Shown piece by piece: positions 22,224 to 31,475 of a stretch of 64,000 nt of DNA; position 1 is the stretch's first letter, and every line of letters starts with the position of its first letter. Location of the stretch: contig NZ_JALJRK010000001.1 in NCBI RefSeq assembly GCF_024519725.1, positions 124,001 through 188,000 of the forward strand. Reading direction: 5' to 3'. Both the position numbers and the translations under genes were made by a program. This stretch comes from Microvirga sp. Mcv34. GTDB taxonomy: Bacteria; Pseudomonadota; Alphaproteobacteria; Rhizobiales; Beijerinckiaceae. Under the pieces are notes generated by a model. That model ran no database searches. It saw only the letters and a program-made list of their open reading frames with translations, and was not told the origin of the DNA.

Positions 22224-22645
22224 TGGATCGTCTCGCCTTCTATGAGAGCCTGATCGGCAAGCCCTACAAGATCGGGGCGCGTGGTGAGGATGGGGCCTTC
22301 GATTGCTACGGCCTCGCCCGTCATATCCAGATTGAGCTGGCCGGCGTTGCCATGCCGGATGTCGCCTTTGCCGAGCCCACGACCCGGGCGCAGGCCGAGG
22401 CCATGCTCTCGCATCCCGAGCGCCAGGCATGGGTGGAGATCCCCGAAGCCGAGGCGCGTGAACTTGATCTCGTCCTCATGGGCAATGTCGCTAAGCGGGA
22501 CTTTCATCTCGGCACCTACATCGTGCCTGCCACGGCTGGCGCGGTGATCCACATCGACAAGGCGGCCGGCGTGGTCGTGGACGACATCCCCGCCCTCAAG
22601 GCATCTGGCTTCAACTTTTTGCGTTTCTGGCGCCGTAAATCCTGA
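22220..22645 (+). CDS. NlpC/P60 tail-tip peptidase
   Basis: The 141-residue protein has YESLIGKPYKIGARGED and then FDCYGLARHIQIE, where Cys29 (counting from GTG 22220) is the catalytic Cys. DFHLGTYIV carries the His, and a second His lies in AVIHIDKA. Lambda gpK-like tail proteins of this family cut peptidoglycan stem peptides during DNA entry. An ATG at 22223 is an equally possible start. Confidence 0.88.
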   Translation: MMDRLAFYESLIGKPYKIGARGEDGAFDCYGLARHIQIELAGVAMPDVAFAEPTTRAQAEAMLSHPERQAWVEIPEAEARELDLVLMGNVAKRDFHLGTYIVPATAGAVIHIDKAAGVVVDDIPALKASGFNFLRFWRRKS

Positions 22646-22647
22646 CC

Positions 22648-25600
22648 ATGAAATCAGCCGTCAAACACTCCCTTCTGGTCTTTGACCCGGAGCGCGATGA
22701 CGTTCGCGTGCCCGAGGCTGGCCTTGTGCTCCCCATTGCCGAGCACAAGACCCGCAAGCGCAAGCCGACGATCGAGCAGCTCATCACCGAGACCGGCTGG
22801 CAATTCAATCTGCCGACCGTCTGCAAGGTGAACGGGGCGTACCTTTCTCGCACGGAATGGGCCACGCATCGGCTCACCGCCAACGACAACGTCGAGTTCG
22901 TCAGCCGTCCGCTCGGCGGCATGGGCGGGCAGGGCGGCGGCTCGACGGCCAAGAGCATCGGCGCGATCGTCGCCATGGTGGCGCTCACCGCACTCGCTCC
23001 CTGGGCCATGGGCGCGATCGGCCTGACGGGCATTGCCGCCTCGATCGGCTCCTCGCTGCTCATTGCGGGCGGGGCGATGGCGATCAGCCATTTCCTCAAG
23101 CCCAAGGCTGGCGGCAAGACCGACAGCAAGGAGGAGCTTTACTCCTTTGGCCTCGGCGGCAACCAAGCGCGTCCACTTCAGCCCATCCCGGTCCTGTACG
23201 GTCGCACCCTGTCCTTCCCCGACTTCGCCGCTCCGCGCTATTCCGAGTTCGACGGCGACAAGATGACGGAATACGGGCTCTTCGCCCTGACCTGTGGCGA
23301 TGCCGACGTGGAAGAGGTCCGCATCTCGGACACCCGCATCTGGACGAAGAGCGGCGGCTATAACCCGTCCTTTCCCGGCATCACGATCCAGATCCGCAAG
23401 CCCGGGCAAAAGGTCACGCTGTTCCCGGTCAACGTGGTGACGGCCTCCGAGGTCACCGGCATCGAGTTGAACACGACGGACACGCCCGCTTTCACGGCGA
23501 ACGCGGCCGGCACGCTCGCCAAGGAGTTGCTGCTCGACTTCGTGTTTCCGTCTGGCCTGTATCAGGAATACAAGGGCGAGATGTACCCGGCCTCGGTGCG
23601 GGTCCTCGTGCACGCCCGACCGGTCGACGATGCCGGCGCTCCGATTGGCGAGTCCATCCGCATCCTCGACAAGACGTTCACCTACACCAAGAACAGCCAG
23701 ATCCGCGTCACCGAGCGGGTCGAGATGCCGCCCGGCCGCTATGAAATCAGGGCGCGGCGCACGAGCGAGAGCATCACCGGCAAGCAGCTGAACGGCGGCA
23801 AAGTCTCCGGTGTCGACGACATCGTCTGGTCGGCGCTGCGGGCTCATATCGACGGCCCGAACGCCTTCCCGCGCGTGACGACCATCGCCATCCGGGTTAA
23901 GGCGAGCGAGGCGCTCCAGGGCCTGATGAACGGGCAGATCGGCGTCATCGCGACCCGCATCATCCCGGTCTGGAACGGCTCGGGATTTGTCGATCAGCCG
24001 TCGCGCTCGATTGCCTGGGCGGCGCTCGACATGTGGCGCAATGCCGATTACGGCGCAGGGCTTGGCCTGGAGCAGGTCGACTTCCAGTCATTCTACGCCT
24101 ACGACCAGCTTTGGGCTTCGCTTGGCCATCACTTCGACTACACCTTCAAGGAACCGCAGAGCCTGGACGACGCGCTCGAGACGGTGCTCAAGGCGGGCCG
24201 CGCAGTGCCGGCACCGGTGGGCGACCGTCTGACCATCGTACGCGACGAGCCCCGCGGCATCCCGCGCATGATCTTCACCGATTACGACATCGTGCGCGAC
24301 AGCCTCACGATCGATTACACCCTGGCCGACGACGACATCGCGGACGGCATCGTCGGGGAGTACATCGACGAGACGACCTTCAAGCTGGCCGAGGTGTCCT
24401 CGGCGTCCGATGGCGTGACGCTCGCCAAGCCCGCCCGCGTGCAGCTCCCCGGCGTGCAGAAGCGGTCGCAGGCGGCCGGCCTCGTGCGCTTCATGGCGGG
24501 CGAGAACCAGTATCGGCGTGTCACGGTGTCGTGGACGGCCCGCGCGGAAGGGCGCCTGCTCAAGCGCGGCGACCTCGTGAAGCTGTCCTGCGAGGAGCCG
24601 GAAACCTGGGGCCAGTCGGCCGAGGTCGTGGCCTATGACGACGCCACGCGCCGCATCACCTTCGACCATGACCTCGACTGGGATGCGAACGCGCTCAACC
24701 ACTATGTCGAGATCCGCGCGGCGGACGGCCAGCCGTGGGGCCCAGTACGGGTCACGCGGGGCACCTCGGCCCGCATCGCCATTGTCAACGCACAGGACTT
24801 CGCCAGCGAGGCCACGCTGCAGGGCCGGAGCCTCGCCCAGGCCATGGCGCGGGCACCGAAGGCGGACTTCCCGACCGCAGCCTTCTCCCCGGGCGAGCCG
24901 CGCTCCTTCCGCGTGCTCATCACCGAAGGCACGCCCGACACGGACGGCGAGCACATCACCCTGACCGGCGTCTTGGACGATCCCCTCGTCTATGACGTGA
25001 CCGAGACGGGCGTCACGCCGCTGCCGACCACGCCCGACGTGTTCTCGCAGGCGATCCCGATCGTCACGACCCTTTCCGGCCAGGTCTACCAGCGTGGCAT
25101 GAACCTCGTCCTGCAGGCGGGCTGGCAGCCGGCCAAGGGCGCTATCCGGTACATTGCCGATGTGTCCTATGACGGCGGCGGGACGTGGGTGCGGGCCTAT
25201 GAGGGCGATGCGACCACGTTTGAAGCCATCGTCGCGGGCGCTCAGACGATCCGGCTGCGCGTGGCCGGTGTCACCGGCAGCAATGTAACGGGCGTCTTCA
25301 GCATCATCGAGATCGACCCGCCGCCGCTCGTGCTGGACGATAAGTTCTTCATCATGAAGATCCGCCCGGATGACCTTGTGCCGGAACTGAGCCGGGACTT
25401 GGACGGAATGGGCTTGCTGGACCAGATTGCAGATCTGGCTGGCGAAGGCCGTGTCGTGGCCGAAGAGGCAGATGACCGCGCCCGAGCCGCGATCAAAGAA
25501 ACCGCCTTGGTCAAGGTCACCGCCGATAAGGCGCTCGCCGTCTTTGGCACGGATGTCATTGCGGAGTTCGACAACAACGGCATCACGGTCGGGCAGCAAT

Positions 25601-25986
25601 TCACGGCCGTTGCGGATGTCACCGGGCAACTCGTCGGGGCTTACAAAGTCGAGATCAACGGCACCAACGGTTTCTTCGGCGGCTTCCAGTTGGTTGGCGC
25701 GACGGGCCCCGAAGGCCAGCCGATCAGCGAGTTCAAGATCGCCACCGACAAGTTCCTCATCGGCGCTCCTGGCTCGGGCTTTGGGGCAGAGGCCGTGTTC
25801 TCTATCGGCACCCGCAACGGCATCGGGCGCATGGTCCTGCGCGGCGACTTCATCGCAGACGGAAGCATCAATGCGAACCAGATCAACGTTGTCAGCCTCT
25901 CGGCGCTCTCGGCCAATATGGGGACGCTCACGGCCGGCGTGATTTCCCTGACCGGCGCTTCGGGCCGCATCGAGATTTACGACTGA
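22648..25986 (+). CDS. Tail tip host-specificity protein, J-like
   Basis: The 1112-residue protein begins with a gpI/gpJ-like N-terminus and a Gly/Ala hydrophobic segment at about residues 107-150 (two membrane-like helices, GAIVAMVALTALAPWAMG and SSLLIAGGAMAIS). The J core follows with YSFGLGGNQARPLQPIPVLYG, IDGPNAFPRVTTIAIRVKAS and WAALDMWRNADYGAGL. A fibronectin-like part lies near 815-890, and the C-terminus resembles central fibre domains (DKFLIGAPGSGF, GDFIADGSINANQI). It forms the baseplate spike that opens the outer membrane. Confidence 0.93.
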   Translation: MKSAVKHSLLVFDPERDDVRVPEAGLVLPIAEHKTRKRKPTIEQLITETGWQFNLPTVCKVNGAYLSRTEWATHRLTANDNVEFVSRPLGGMGGQGGGSTAKSIGAIVAMVALTALAPWAMGAIGLTGIAASIGSSLLIAGGAMAISHFLKPKAGGKTDSKEELYSFGLGGNQARPLQPIPVLYGRTLSFPDFAAPRYSEFDGDKMTEYGLFALTCGDADVEEVRISDTRIWTKSGGYNPSFPGITIQIRKPGQKVTLFPVNVVTASEVTGIELNTTDTPAFTANAAGTLAKELLLDFVFPSGLYQEYKGEMYPASVRVLVHARPVDDAGAPIGESIRILDKTFTYTKNSQIRVTERVEMPPGRYEIRARRTSESITGKQLNGGKVSGVDDIVWSALRAHIDGPNAFPRVTTIAIRVKASEALQGLMNGQIGVIATRIIPVWNGSGFVDQPSRSIAWAALDMWRNADYGAGLGLEQVDFQSFYAYDQLWASLGHHFDYTFKEPQSLDDALETVLKAGRAVPAPVGDRLTIVRDEPRGIPRMIFTDYDIVRDSLTIDYTLADDDIADGIVGEYIDETTFKLAEVSSASDGVTLAKPARVQLPGVQKRSQAAGLVRFMAGENQYRRVTVSWTARAEGRLLKRGDLVKLSCEEPETWGQSAEVVAYDDATRRITFDHDLDWDANALNHYVEIRAADGQPWGPVRVTRGTSARIAIVNAQDFASEATLQGRSLAQAMARAPKADFPTAAFSPGEPRSFRVLITEGTPDTDGEHITLTGVLDDPLVYDVTETGVTPLPTTPDVFSQAIPIVTTLSGQVYQRGMNLVLQAGWQPAKGAIRYIADVSYDGGGTWVRAYEGDATTFEAIVAGAQTIRLRVAGVTGSNVTGVFSIIEIDPPPLVLDDKFFIMKIRPDDLVPELSRDLDGMGLLDQIADLAGEGRVVAEEADDRARAAIKETALVKVTADKALAVFGTDVIAEFDNNGITVGQQFTAVADVTGQLVGAYKVEINGTNGFFGGFQLVGATGPEGQPISEFKIATDKFLIGAPGSGFGAEAVFSIGTRNGIGRMVLRGDFIADGSINANQINVVSLSALSANMGTLTAGVISLTGASGRIEIYD

Positions 25987-26402
25987 TGGCGCGGCGCATG
26001 GTTCTAGGCCACTTCGGGGGCGGCGTGGTCGACTTCCGCATCTCACGGCCGGGCGTCGACGCCATGACGGCGAACGTGGCGGATCGGACGCAGATCAGCT
26101 TCGCGCTCTCGCGCGACGTGATGGGGCGGGTCGCCTCGGCCGGCAGCGTCAATGCGCTCGACAGCGCTGTGTCGTTCTCTGAGGTCTTCCCGGCCGAGCC
26201 GCCCGTCCTGTTCGGGACCGTGCGCAGCAGCGGCACCTATATCGACGAGTACCGACGCATCCAGGGCAACGGCGGGCGCTATCAGGACGGCACGCCCTAC
26301 TGCGCCGTGGTGACGACGACCGCGATCCGGGTGACCAATGCGGCGCCCTTCGGCGTGCCGCTCCCGAGCGGCGACAAGTTCGTCTACATGGCGGTGGCGT
26401 AA
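25986..26402 (+). CDS. Tail-tip accessory protein, tandem paralogue 1
   Basis: The 138-residue beta-rich protein starts MARRMVLGHFGGGVVDFR, then ISRPGVDAMTANVADRTQ. The N-terminus resembles those of the next two products (M-x-R-R-x-x-x-G, G-x-D-x-x-TA, Q at fixed spacing), so the three arose by duplication. The C-terminal half differs (SGTYIDEYRRIQGNGGRYQD). It shares one base with its neighbours on each side. It probably decorates the J-like tip or acts as a receptor contact (inference). Confidence 0.72.
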   Translation: MARRMVLGHFGGGVVDFRISRPGVDAMTANVADRTQISFALSRDVMGRVASAGSVNALDSAVSFSEVFPAEPPVLFGTVRSSGTYIDEYRRIQGNGGRYQDGTPYCAVVTTTAIRVTNAAPFGVPLPSGDKFVYMAVA

Positions 26403-26791
26403 TGGCGCGGCGTGTCATCTTCGGAGCCAACAGCGCCGGGCGGGTCGGCATCTATGTGTCCAAGCCCGGGATCGATGCCTATACGGCGCCCGAGGCTCAG
26501 TTGCTGTTCTCGGACCAGCGTCGGCACTTCATGATCCTGCAATCCGGCAGCATCCAGCTCACCGGCTCGCTCACCAACCCGGGGAGCGGCGTGCGGGTCA
26601 ACTTCACCCAGCGTCCGGGGCAGAAGCCGTTCGTGCTCTGCGGAGACTTCAACCCGCGCCCGTCAATGACGCCTGTGCGGGCTGTCGTCGATACGACCGG
26701 CTTCACCGCCTACCCGGCCGCCGACTGGCAGGGGCAATACCCCGCAGCCGGCAAGTTCGTGCAGTATTTTGCTTTCCTGAAGAGCGAATGA
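26402..26791 (+). CDS. Tail-tip accessory protein, tandem paralogue 2
   Basis: The 129-residue protein starts MARRVIFGANSAGRVGIYV, then SKPGIDAYTAPEAQLLFSD, closely parallel to paralogue 1. The core continues with HFMILQSGSIQLTGS and VRVNFTQRPGQKPFVLCG, a beta-sandwich-like pattern seen in small phage tip proteins. It overlaps the third copy by 4 bases. Confidence 0.72.
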   Translation: MARRVIFGANSAGRVGIYVSKPGIDAYTAPEAQLLFSDQRRHFMILQSGSIQLTGSLTNPGSGVRVNFTQRPGQKPFVLCGDFNPRPSMTPVRAVVDTTGFTAYPAADWQGQYPAAGKFVQYFAFLKSE

Positions 26792-27327
26792 GCAAACGTA
26801 TTCTCATCGGCCGGGACGCGGGCGGGGACTTCCGCATCCGCTCCTGCGCAGCCGGCTATGATGTCGACACCGCGCCGCTCGATCAGATCCTGTTCGATGC
26901 CGATGCGATCCCCGGCAGGATCATCACCCAGGGCGCGCGCTACTGCGAGTGGAACCAGTTTCAGACGAGCCAGCCCAACCAGCCCGAAACCACCACGTTC
27001 GCCCATGGCGTCCCGGCAGGCCTCTCCTTCATCATCGTGGCAATCGGGAAGGCGCAGTATTCGGACGGCTCGACTCCGTCTGATTGGCGCTACTGGCGAT
27101 ATACGCTTTTTGCCCCGCCGAGCACGCAGCGCGTCGTCGTCTTTACGGATCTCGGCAATTCGACCATGCGGGACCGCTACTGCACACCGTTCCGGTTCTC
27201 CGGCGACGACGGGGCCGGCTTCCCGAACTGGGGCGGCTGGTGGCTGTCGTGGAACTCTACAAGCATCACTGTGACGAACAACTGCGCGAATGGCGTTTGG
27301 CTGCGCTGGCAGGCGCTGGAGGTCTGA
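26788..27327 (+). CDS. Tail-tip accessory protein, tandem paralogue 3
   Basis: The 179-residue protein starts MSKRILIGRDAGGDFRIR, then CAAGYDVDTAPLDQILFDAD, matching the other two copies. It is longer, with aromatic-rich parts (DWRYWRYTLFAPP, FPNWGGWWLSWNS) that look like a carbohydrate- or surface-binding face. The frame is open further upstream, but the ATG at 26788 gives the conserved N-terminus. It shares one base with the next gene. Confidence 0.72.
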   Translation: MSKRILIGRDAGGDFRIRSCAAGYDVDTAPLDQILFDADAIPGRIITQGARYCEWNQFQTSQPNQPETTTFAHGVPAGLSFIIVAIGKAQYSDGSTPSDWRYWRYTLFAPPSTQRVVVFTDLGNSTMRDRYCTPFRFSGDDGAGFPNWGGWWLSWNSTSITVTNNCANGVWLRWQALEV

Positions 27328-27746
27328 TGATCCTGCAATTTGACGAGAACGGGAGCCTGATCGGCTCGATCACATCGGTCGGCTATCCTGCCCCGCAAGA
27401 AACCTTGGATCTGGCCCTGACGACGGCGGCCTCGGTCGAGGACGTGCCGCCGTTTGAGCCGCGCTACTGGCACCGGACGGGCGAGGGGCTGCGGATCCGT
27501 CCGCGCCTGGATCTGACGACTCGCGAGAAGAGCGAGAGCGGCGGCAAGCTCTTCGTCATCGAGGGCATTCCGGCCGGCGCCATGGTGCGCGTGACCGGCC
27601 CCGACAGCGGCGAGCTTGAGGCGGATGGCGAGGCGGTCGAACTGCTGTTCCAGCAGCCGGGCGGCTACCGGGTGACGGTCATGGCCGAGCCTTACCAGCC
27701 GCAGGAGTTCGATGTGCGCGCGGAGGCGGCCCATGGCACGGCTTGA
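27327..27746 (+). CDS. Phage tail protein, 139 aa
   Basis: Starts MILQFDENGSLIGSITSVGY and is beta-rich. The second half (VIEGIPAGAMVRVTGPDSGE ... GGYRVTVMAEPYQPQEFDV) looks like an immunoglobulin-like or carboxypeptidase-regulatory-like beta sandwich. It lies between the tip proteins and the tailspike, so a structural role is likely. It overlaps the next gene by 14 bases. Confidence 0.6.
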   Translation: MILQFDENGSLIGSITSVGYPAPQETLDLALTTAASVEDVPPFEPRYWHRTGEGLRIRPRLDLTTREKSESGGKLFVIEGIPAGAMVRVTGPDSGELEADGEAVELLFQQPGGYRVTVMAEPYQPQEFDVRAEAAHGTA

Positions 27747-28074
27747 ACTCGGCCCGAACCTCGAGCAGCTGCGGGCGCAGGCCGAAGACGCCGTCGATCG
27801 GCACTTCGAACCGGTGCGGGAGCGCATGGCGCTCTACACCCGCAAGGTCACCGAAGCGCGGCGCCACCTCGCGGGCAGCCCGTCCGCCATGTTGAACAAG
27901 GAGGCCCAGCGCCGGCACATCAAGGCGGATGACATCGCCCGCCAGGTGGTTGCGCTCGCTGAGGCCGACGAGGCGACGGAAGACGACCGCATCGCCCTGA
28001 AGCTGAAAATCCGCAAAGCCCTGACGGCCGAGAAGATCCGCAAGATCCTCGCGCAAAACGGCATCACTCTCTGA
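27733..28074 (+). CDS. Helical phage protein, 113 aa
   Basis: Starts MARLELGPNLEQLRAQAEDA and is almost entirely helical and charged. VTEARRHLAGSPSAMLNKEA resembles a DUF4376-like tail-fibre accessory helix, though I am not certain. ATG 27733 is preferred over the in-frame GTG at 27712. It precedes the tailspike by 12 bases and may be its chaperone or adaptor (inference). Confidence 0.6.
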   Translation: MARLELGPNLEQLRAQAEDAVDRHFEPVRERMALYTRKVTEARRHLAGSPSAMLNKEAQRRHIKADDIARQVVALAEADEATEDDRIALKLKIRKALTAEKIRKILAQNGITL

Positions 28075-28086
28075 GCAGGTTCCCCG

Positions 28087-30276
28087 ATGGCTCTCGATCC
28101 TGACTATTTCTTCTATTCTGACGGCACGATCTCGCTGACCAACGGCTCGGATATCGCGACAGGCACCTTCACCGCCTGGGATCCGGCTGTCCTGCCGTTT
28201 GATTTTGTCTACCCGAACGATGGCACGGCCGGAATGTCCGTGATCAAGGAAGTGCTCGGCATGAACCAGATCCGGCTTGCCAAGCCGTGGTCGGGGCCGA
28301 CGCTGACGGACGTGCCGTACTTCATGGTGCGCTGGACCAAGCACACGGACCCGAAAGTCTATGCCCTTCGCCTCTCCGATTATTTGACGAGGCTGAAGGC
28401 CATCCCGGAGAACATCGAGGAAATCGGCGGACAGGTGGCGGCGGATGCGGCGGCAGTCGCTTCGGCTCTGACCACCATCACCCAGGCGGCCAGCGACGTC
28501 GATGCGAACCGACAGGCGGTCGACGTCGCAGCGGCGGCTATCGATGCCGCCCAAGTCACGACCCTAGAAGCGCGTGACGAGGCGGTCGCGGCGCGCGACG
28601 TTGCCGTCTCGGCTGCCGGCTCCACGCAATCCCTCTGGGACAGCCGAGCCGCTGCGCAGGCGGCGGACATCCCGGCTCCTGTCCAGTACCTCCGCACGGC
28701 GGGTTATGCCGCAGTAGGAGACGGAGGTGGGGCGCTTTACAAGCGCCTCGGCGCCGCGCCGTCGTCCCCGACCGCACGTCATTTCCAGAGCGCTGACGGG
28801 GCCTGGTGGGATCTAGCCGAGGTGCAGGTCAATCCGCGCATGCTCGGCGCCAAAGGCGACAACGCTACCAACGACACCGCAGCTTTCAACGCATTGCCAT
28901 CGGGCAATGTGCTGATCTCTCCCGGCACTTACAGGCTTCGAGGATTTGTGCCGAAAAGTGGCACGACCTATCAGGCGCCGCGCGGCAACGTTACGCTTGT
29001 TCAAGACGCTGACGCTTCGCCTATCGTATCGCTGGCCGCGGGGACCCAGAACATCACCTTTGACGGCATCGACTTCATCGGCCGCCCAACCAGTTCATCG
29101 GGGGCATGCGTTATTCTTGATAATAATGCGGCCACGTACCGGAACAAGATCGTCTGGAGGAATTGCAGCTTCGACAATTTCGGCGGCATGGCCCTGGTTC
29201 TGGGCGGGCTCAAGGGGGGCGAGATCCTCGCCTGCCGCTTTACCCGCACGGCGCAACTCAACACCCCCTCGGGAGCGACCAGCTATCCGGCGATCTGGAT
29301 CAGCGATGCTTCCGCAGGCAATTACACGGCGACCTCGGACCTGCTCATCCAGGGTTGTTCATTCGAAGACATGTACTGGTCGGGCATCTATGCTTGCGGC
29401 ATCCGCATCCGCATTGTGGACAACTCCTTCAGGGCCACACGCGAGAGTACGATCTTTATCAATCCGAACGCGCTGAAGGTGTCAGTCGTCGGCAATACAA
29501 TCGACGGCACGACTATGCAGAACATCTCGGCGTCCGGGGTGGAGGTGGGCGGCAACTACATTACAGTCGTCGGCAACACCATCACGAACTGCGGGGCTTT
29601 TGGCGTATCGGTTCAGGATACGCAGTTCTTCAACGTCTCGGGCAATGTCCTTAGCTTCAACCGATATGGCGTCGGCATCATCTCGACATCGAGCGCCCAG
29701 CCACCCCGCTACGGCGCAGTCAAGGACAACACGATCACCAACTCCTCGGATTACGGCCTTTATATCTACAAGGTTGGGACTGGGGGGCTGATCACCGACT
29801 GCGACCTCTCGGACAATCACATCACGACCTCAGTCGTTCGCAACATTTATCTTGATCGCGCCTCGGGTCTGATCTCGGACGCGGTTGCAATCGCCCGAAA
29901 CGATGCAGCGAGCAAGGCCACGGTTACGGCGCGCGCCAATCTCGGGACACTTGGGACCGGAACGGGCAAGGTTATTGCCTCCTTCCCCTTCCGCCCGTCT
30001 CTCCTGCGCATCCATTCAGTCAACCCGGGGGCGGCTAACCGCTCCTCTCAAGGCACTGTCACGGTGGATGCGATCGGCGGCCTCACGCAACGGTCAAACG
30101 CCATCACTGAGAATGGATGGTCCATCAACGGGGGCGCGATCGTCCTTCCGAGCCTTTTGGATGTTACGGTGACGGCTATCAACTACAACACCGGAACCGG
30201 GAATTGGGATGTGATCGCCAGCATCACGACGAACGCAGGGGTTGGCTTCTGGACTGACTTCACAGCCCACCCATAG
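28087..30276 (+). CDS. Tailspike/tail fibre with right-handed beta-helix
   Basis: The 729-residue protein has a particle-binding N-terminus (residues 1-110), a short coiled segment of Ala/Asp repeats (about 115-185) and a beta-helix entry at NPRMLGAKGDNATNDTAAF (about 251-269), the usual start of pectate-lyase-like spikes. Some 15 turns with repeated G-N-T-I and N-C-S-F patterns follow, then a C-terminal beta domain from about 620. Such spikes bind and often cleave or deacetylate surface polysaccharide. The catalytic type cannot be told from sequence alone. Confidence 0.88.
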   Translation: MALDPDYFFYSDGTISLTNGSDIATGTFTAWDPAVLPFDFVYPNDGTAGMSVIKEVLGMNQIRLAKPWSGPTLTDVPYFMVRWTKHTDPKVYALRLSDYLTRLKAIPENIEEIGGQVAADAAAVASALTTITQAASDVDANRQAVDVAAAAIDAAQVTTLEARDEAVAARDVAVSAAGSTQSLWDSRAAAQAADIPAPVQYLRTAGYAAVGDGGGALYKRLGAAPSSPTARHFQSADGAWWDLAEVQVNPRMLGAKGDNATNDTAAFNALPSGNVLISPGTYRLRGFVPKSGTTYQAPRGNVTLVQDADASPIVSLAAGTQNITFDGIDFIGRPTSSSGACVILDNNAATYRNKIVWRNCSFDNFGGMALVLGGLKGGEILACRFTRTAQLNTPSGATSYPAIWISDASAGNYTATSDLLIQGCSFEDMYWSGIYACGIRIRIVDNSFRATRESTIFINPNALKVSVVGNTIDGTTMQNISASGVEVGGNYITVVGNTITNCGAFGVSVQDTQFFNVSGNVLSFNRYGVGIISTSSAQPPRYGAVKDNTITNSSDYGLYIYKVGTGGLITDCDLSDNHITTSVVRNIYLDRASGLISDAVAIARNDAASKATVTARANLGTLGTGTGKVIASFPFRPSLLRIHSVNPGAANRSSQGTVTVDAIGGLTQRSNAITENGWSINGGAIVLPSLLDVTVTAINYNTGTGNWDVIASITTNAGVGFWTDFTAHP

Positions 30277-30279
30277 GCG

Positions 30280-31326
30280 TCAGGCGCCGACGCGCATGGC
30301 GGTCCGCCTGAATTTGGCTTTGGATAAGCGCATGGCCGGTTTTTCCACCCAGAGCCATGATGCCAGCCCTAGAGCCAACGCAATCGGAATGGCCGCGAGC
30401 ATGTTCTCCCGTGTTCCCATGGAAGGGAAGGCCCACTTCAAGGCCTGCTGCACCGGGAAACCGTACAGGTAGACACCATAGGAGACATCCCATTTTAGGA
30501 CCAAGGCTCGCACGAACCCCTGCGATGAGAACACGAGCAGGCCATAGAAGAAGGCCAGATAGAACAGCGGCACCTTGGCTGGGGAGGCCCAGCCGAAATA
30601 GGCCAGGATCACCAAGCCGATCAGGGCCGAACTTTGAACTGTAATGCGCTCCTTGAAGCAAGCTGCCAGCACACCGAGGGCGAAACAGGCGGGCAGCGTT
30701 GAGATCTGCGTGTTCTTGGACCACGAGAACAGGACCTTGAGGAAGAAGCCGTCCGCGATGACGGCCACACAAAGGGCGGCGATGATGTAGCGCGAGCGCA
30801 TGAGCCCGCAGAGATACGCACCAAGCAGGACGAGATAGCAAGCCACCTCGTAGGGCAACGTCCAAAGGGAGCCATTCACAGCGCCCTTGTATGGGACATC
30901 ATCAAAGACCCCAGGCAGGCGGTACGAGAGGCTCAAGGTGACATTGTCATAGATAAACCGGAAGGTTCCCGGCGAAGACAGGTACTCTTGAAGCGGCAGG
31001 GCCGTGACGATGGGGCCAAGAAGAAGTGCGCAGAACAGGACATTTACGGTGAGGGCGGGGAAGATACGGAAGGCTCGTGCTTTGACGTACTCAGCGGCAT
31101 CGGCCCGAACCAAGAGACTGTTCGCGACGAGAAGACCGCTCAAGAAGAAAAAGCCCTTGACGGCGAGAGATCCCGAATAGTCAAAGCCAAGTAAGACACC
31201 AATAATATCTTTCCTGTGCGAAGGCGCGAGCGCATAGGCGTGCCCCACGATAACGCTCACGGCCAAGATCAGGCGGGCGAGATTGAAGTTATTGTTCTCG
31301 CGCTTAAGAACGTCCGCGACAGTCAT
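30280..31326 (-). CDS. Acyltransferase-3 family membrane protein (likely lysogenic conversion gene)
   Basis: The 348-residue protein has about 10 hydrophobic segments and the acyltransferase-3 (OafA/Oac) pattern: FNLARLILAVSVIVGHAYAL with the conserved His, FFFLSGLLVANS, YVKARAFRIFPAL, and NGSLWTLPYEVACY. It would add acetyl groups to O-antigen or another envelope glycan. It is the only minus-strand gene in the late block, converges on the tailspike gene 3 bases from its stop, and looks less GC-rich than its neighbours. These are marks of a moron expressed in the lysogen. ATG 31326 is chosen because TATACA lies just upstream; an ATG at 31374 is possible. Confidence 0.85.
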   Translation of the reverse strand: MTVADVLKRENNNFNLARLILAVSVIVGHAYALAPSHRKDIIGVLLGFDYSGSLAVKGFFFLSGLLVANSLLVRADAAEYVKARAFRIFPALTVNVLFCALLLGPIVTALPLQEYLSSPGTFRFIYDNVTLSLSYRLPGVFDDVPYKGAVNGSLWTLPYEVACYLVLLGAYLCGLMRSRYIIAALCVAVIADGFFLKVLFSWSKNTQISTLPACFALGVLAACFKERITVQSSALIGLVILAYFGWASPAKVPLFYLAFFYGLLVFSSQGFVRALVLKWDVSYGVYLYGFPVQQALKWAFPSMGTRENMLAAIPIALALGLASWLWVEKPAMRLSKAKFRRTAMRVGA

Positions 31327-31475
31327 CGTGCCGCGAATTCTGTCACTCTGTATAGAATATCCTGAACCGTCCATAGAAGCCCCCTGTTGCCCCGGCTTTT
31401 TAAGCTTCCTGAGAGCTTAGCGCAATTCGGTTCAGGTGCGCACTCACGCGACTTTTTGCACATCACGAGGACATC

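Noticed and set aside
31401-31419. TAAGCT/AGCTTA hairpin upstream of the endolysin as a terminator
   Set aside because: The T-run precedes rather than follows the stem on the plus strand, and A's follow on the minus strand.
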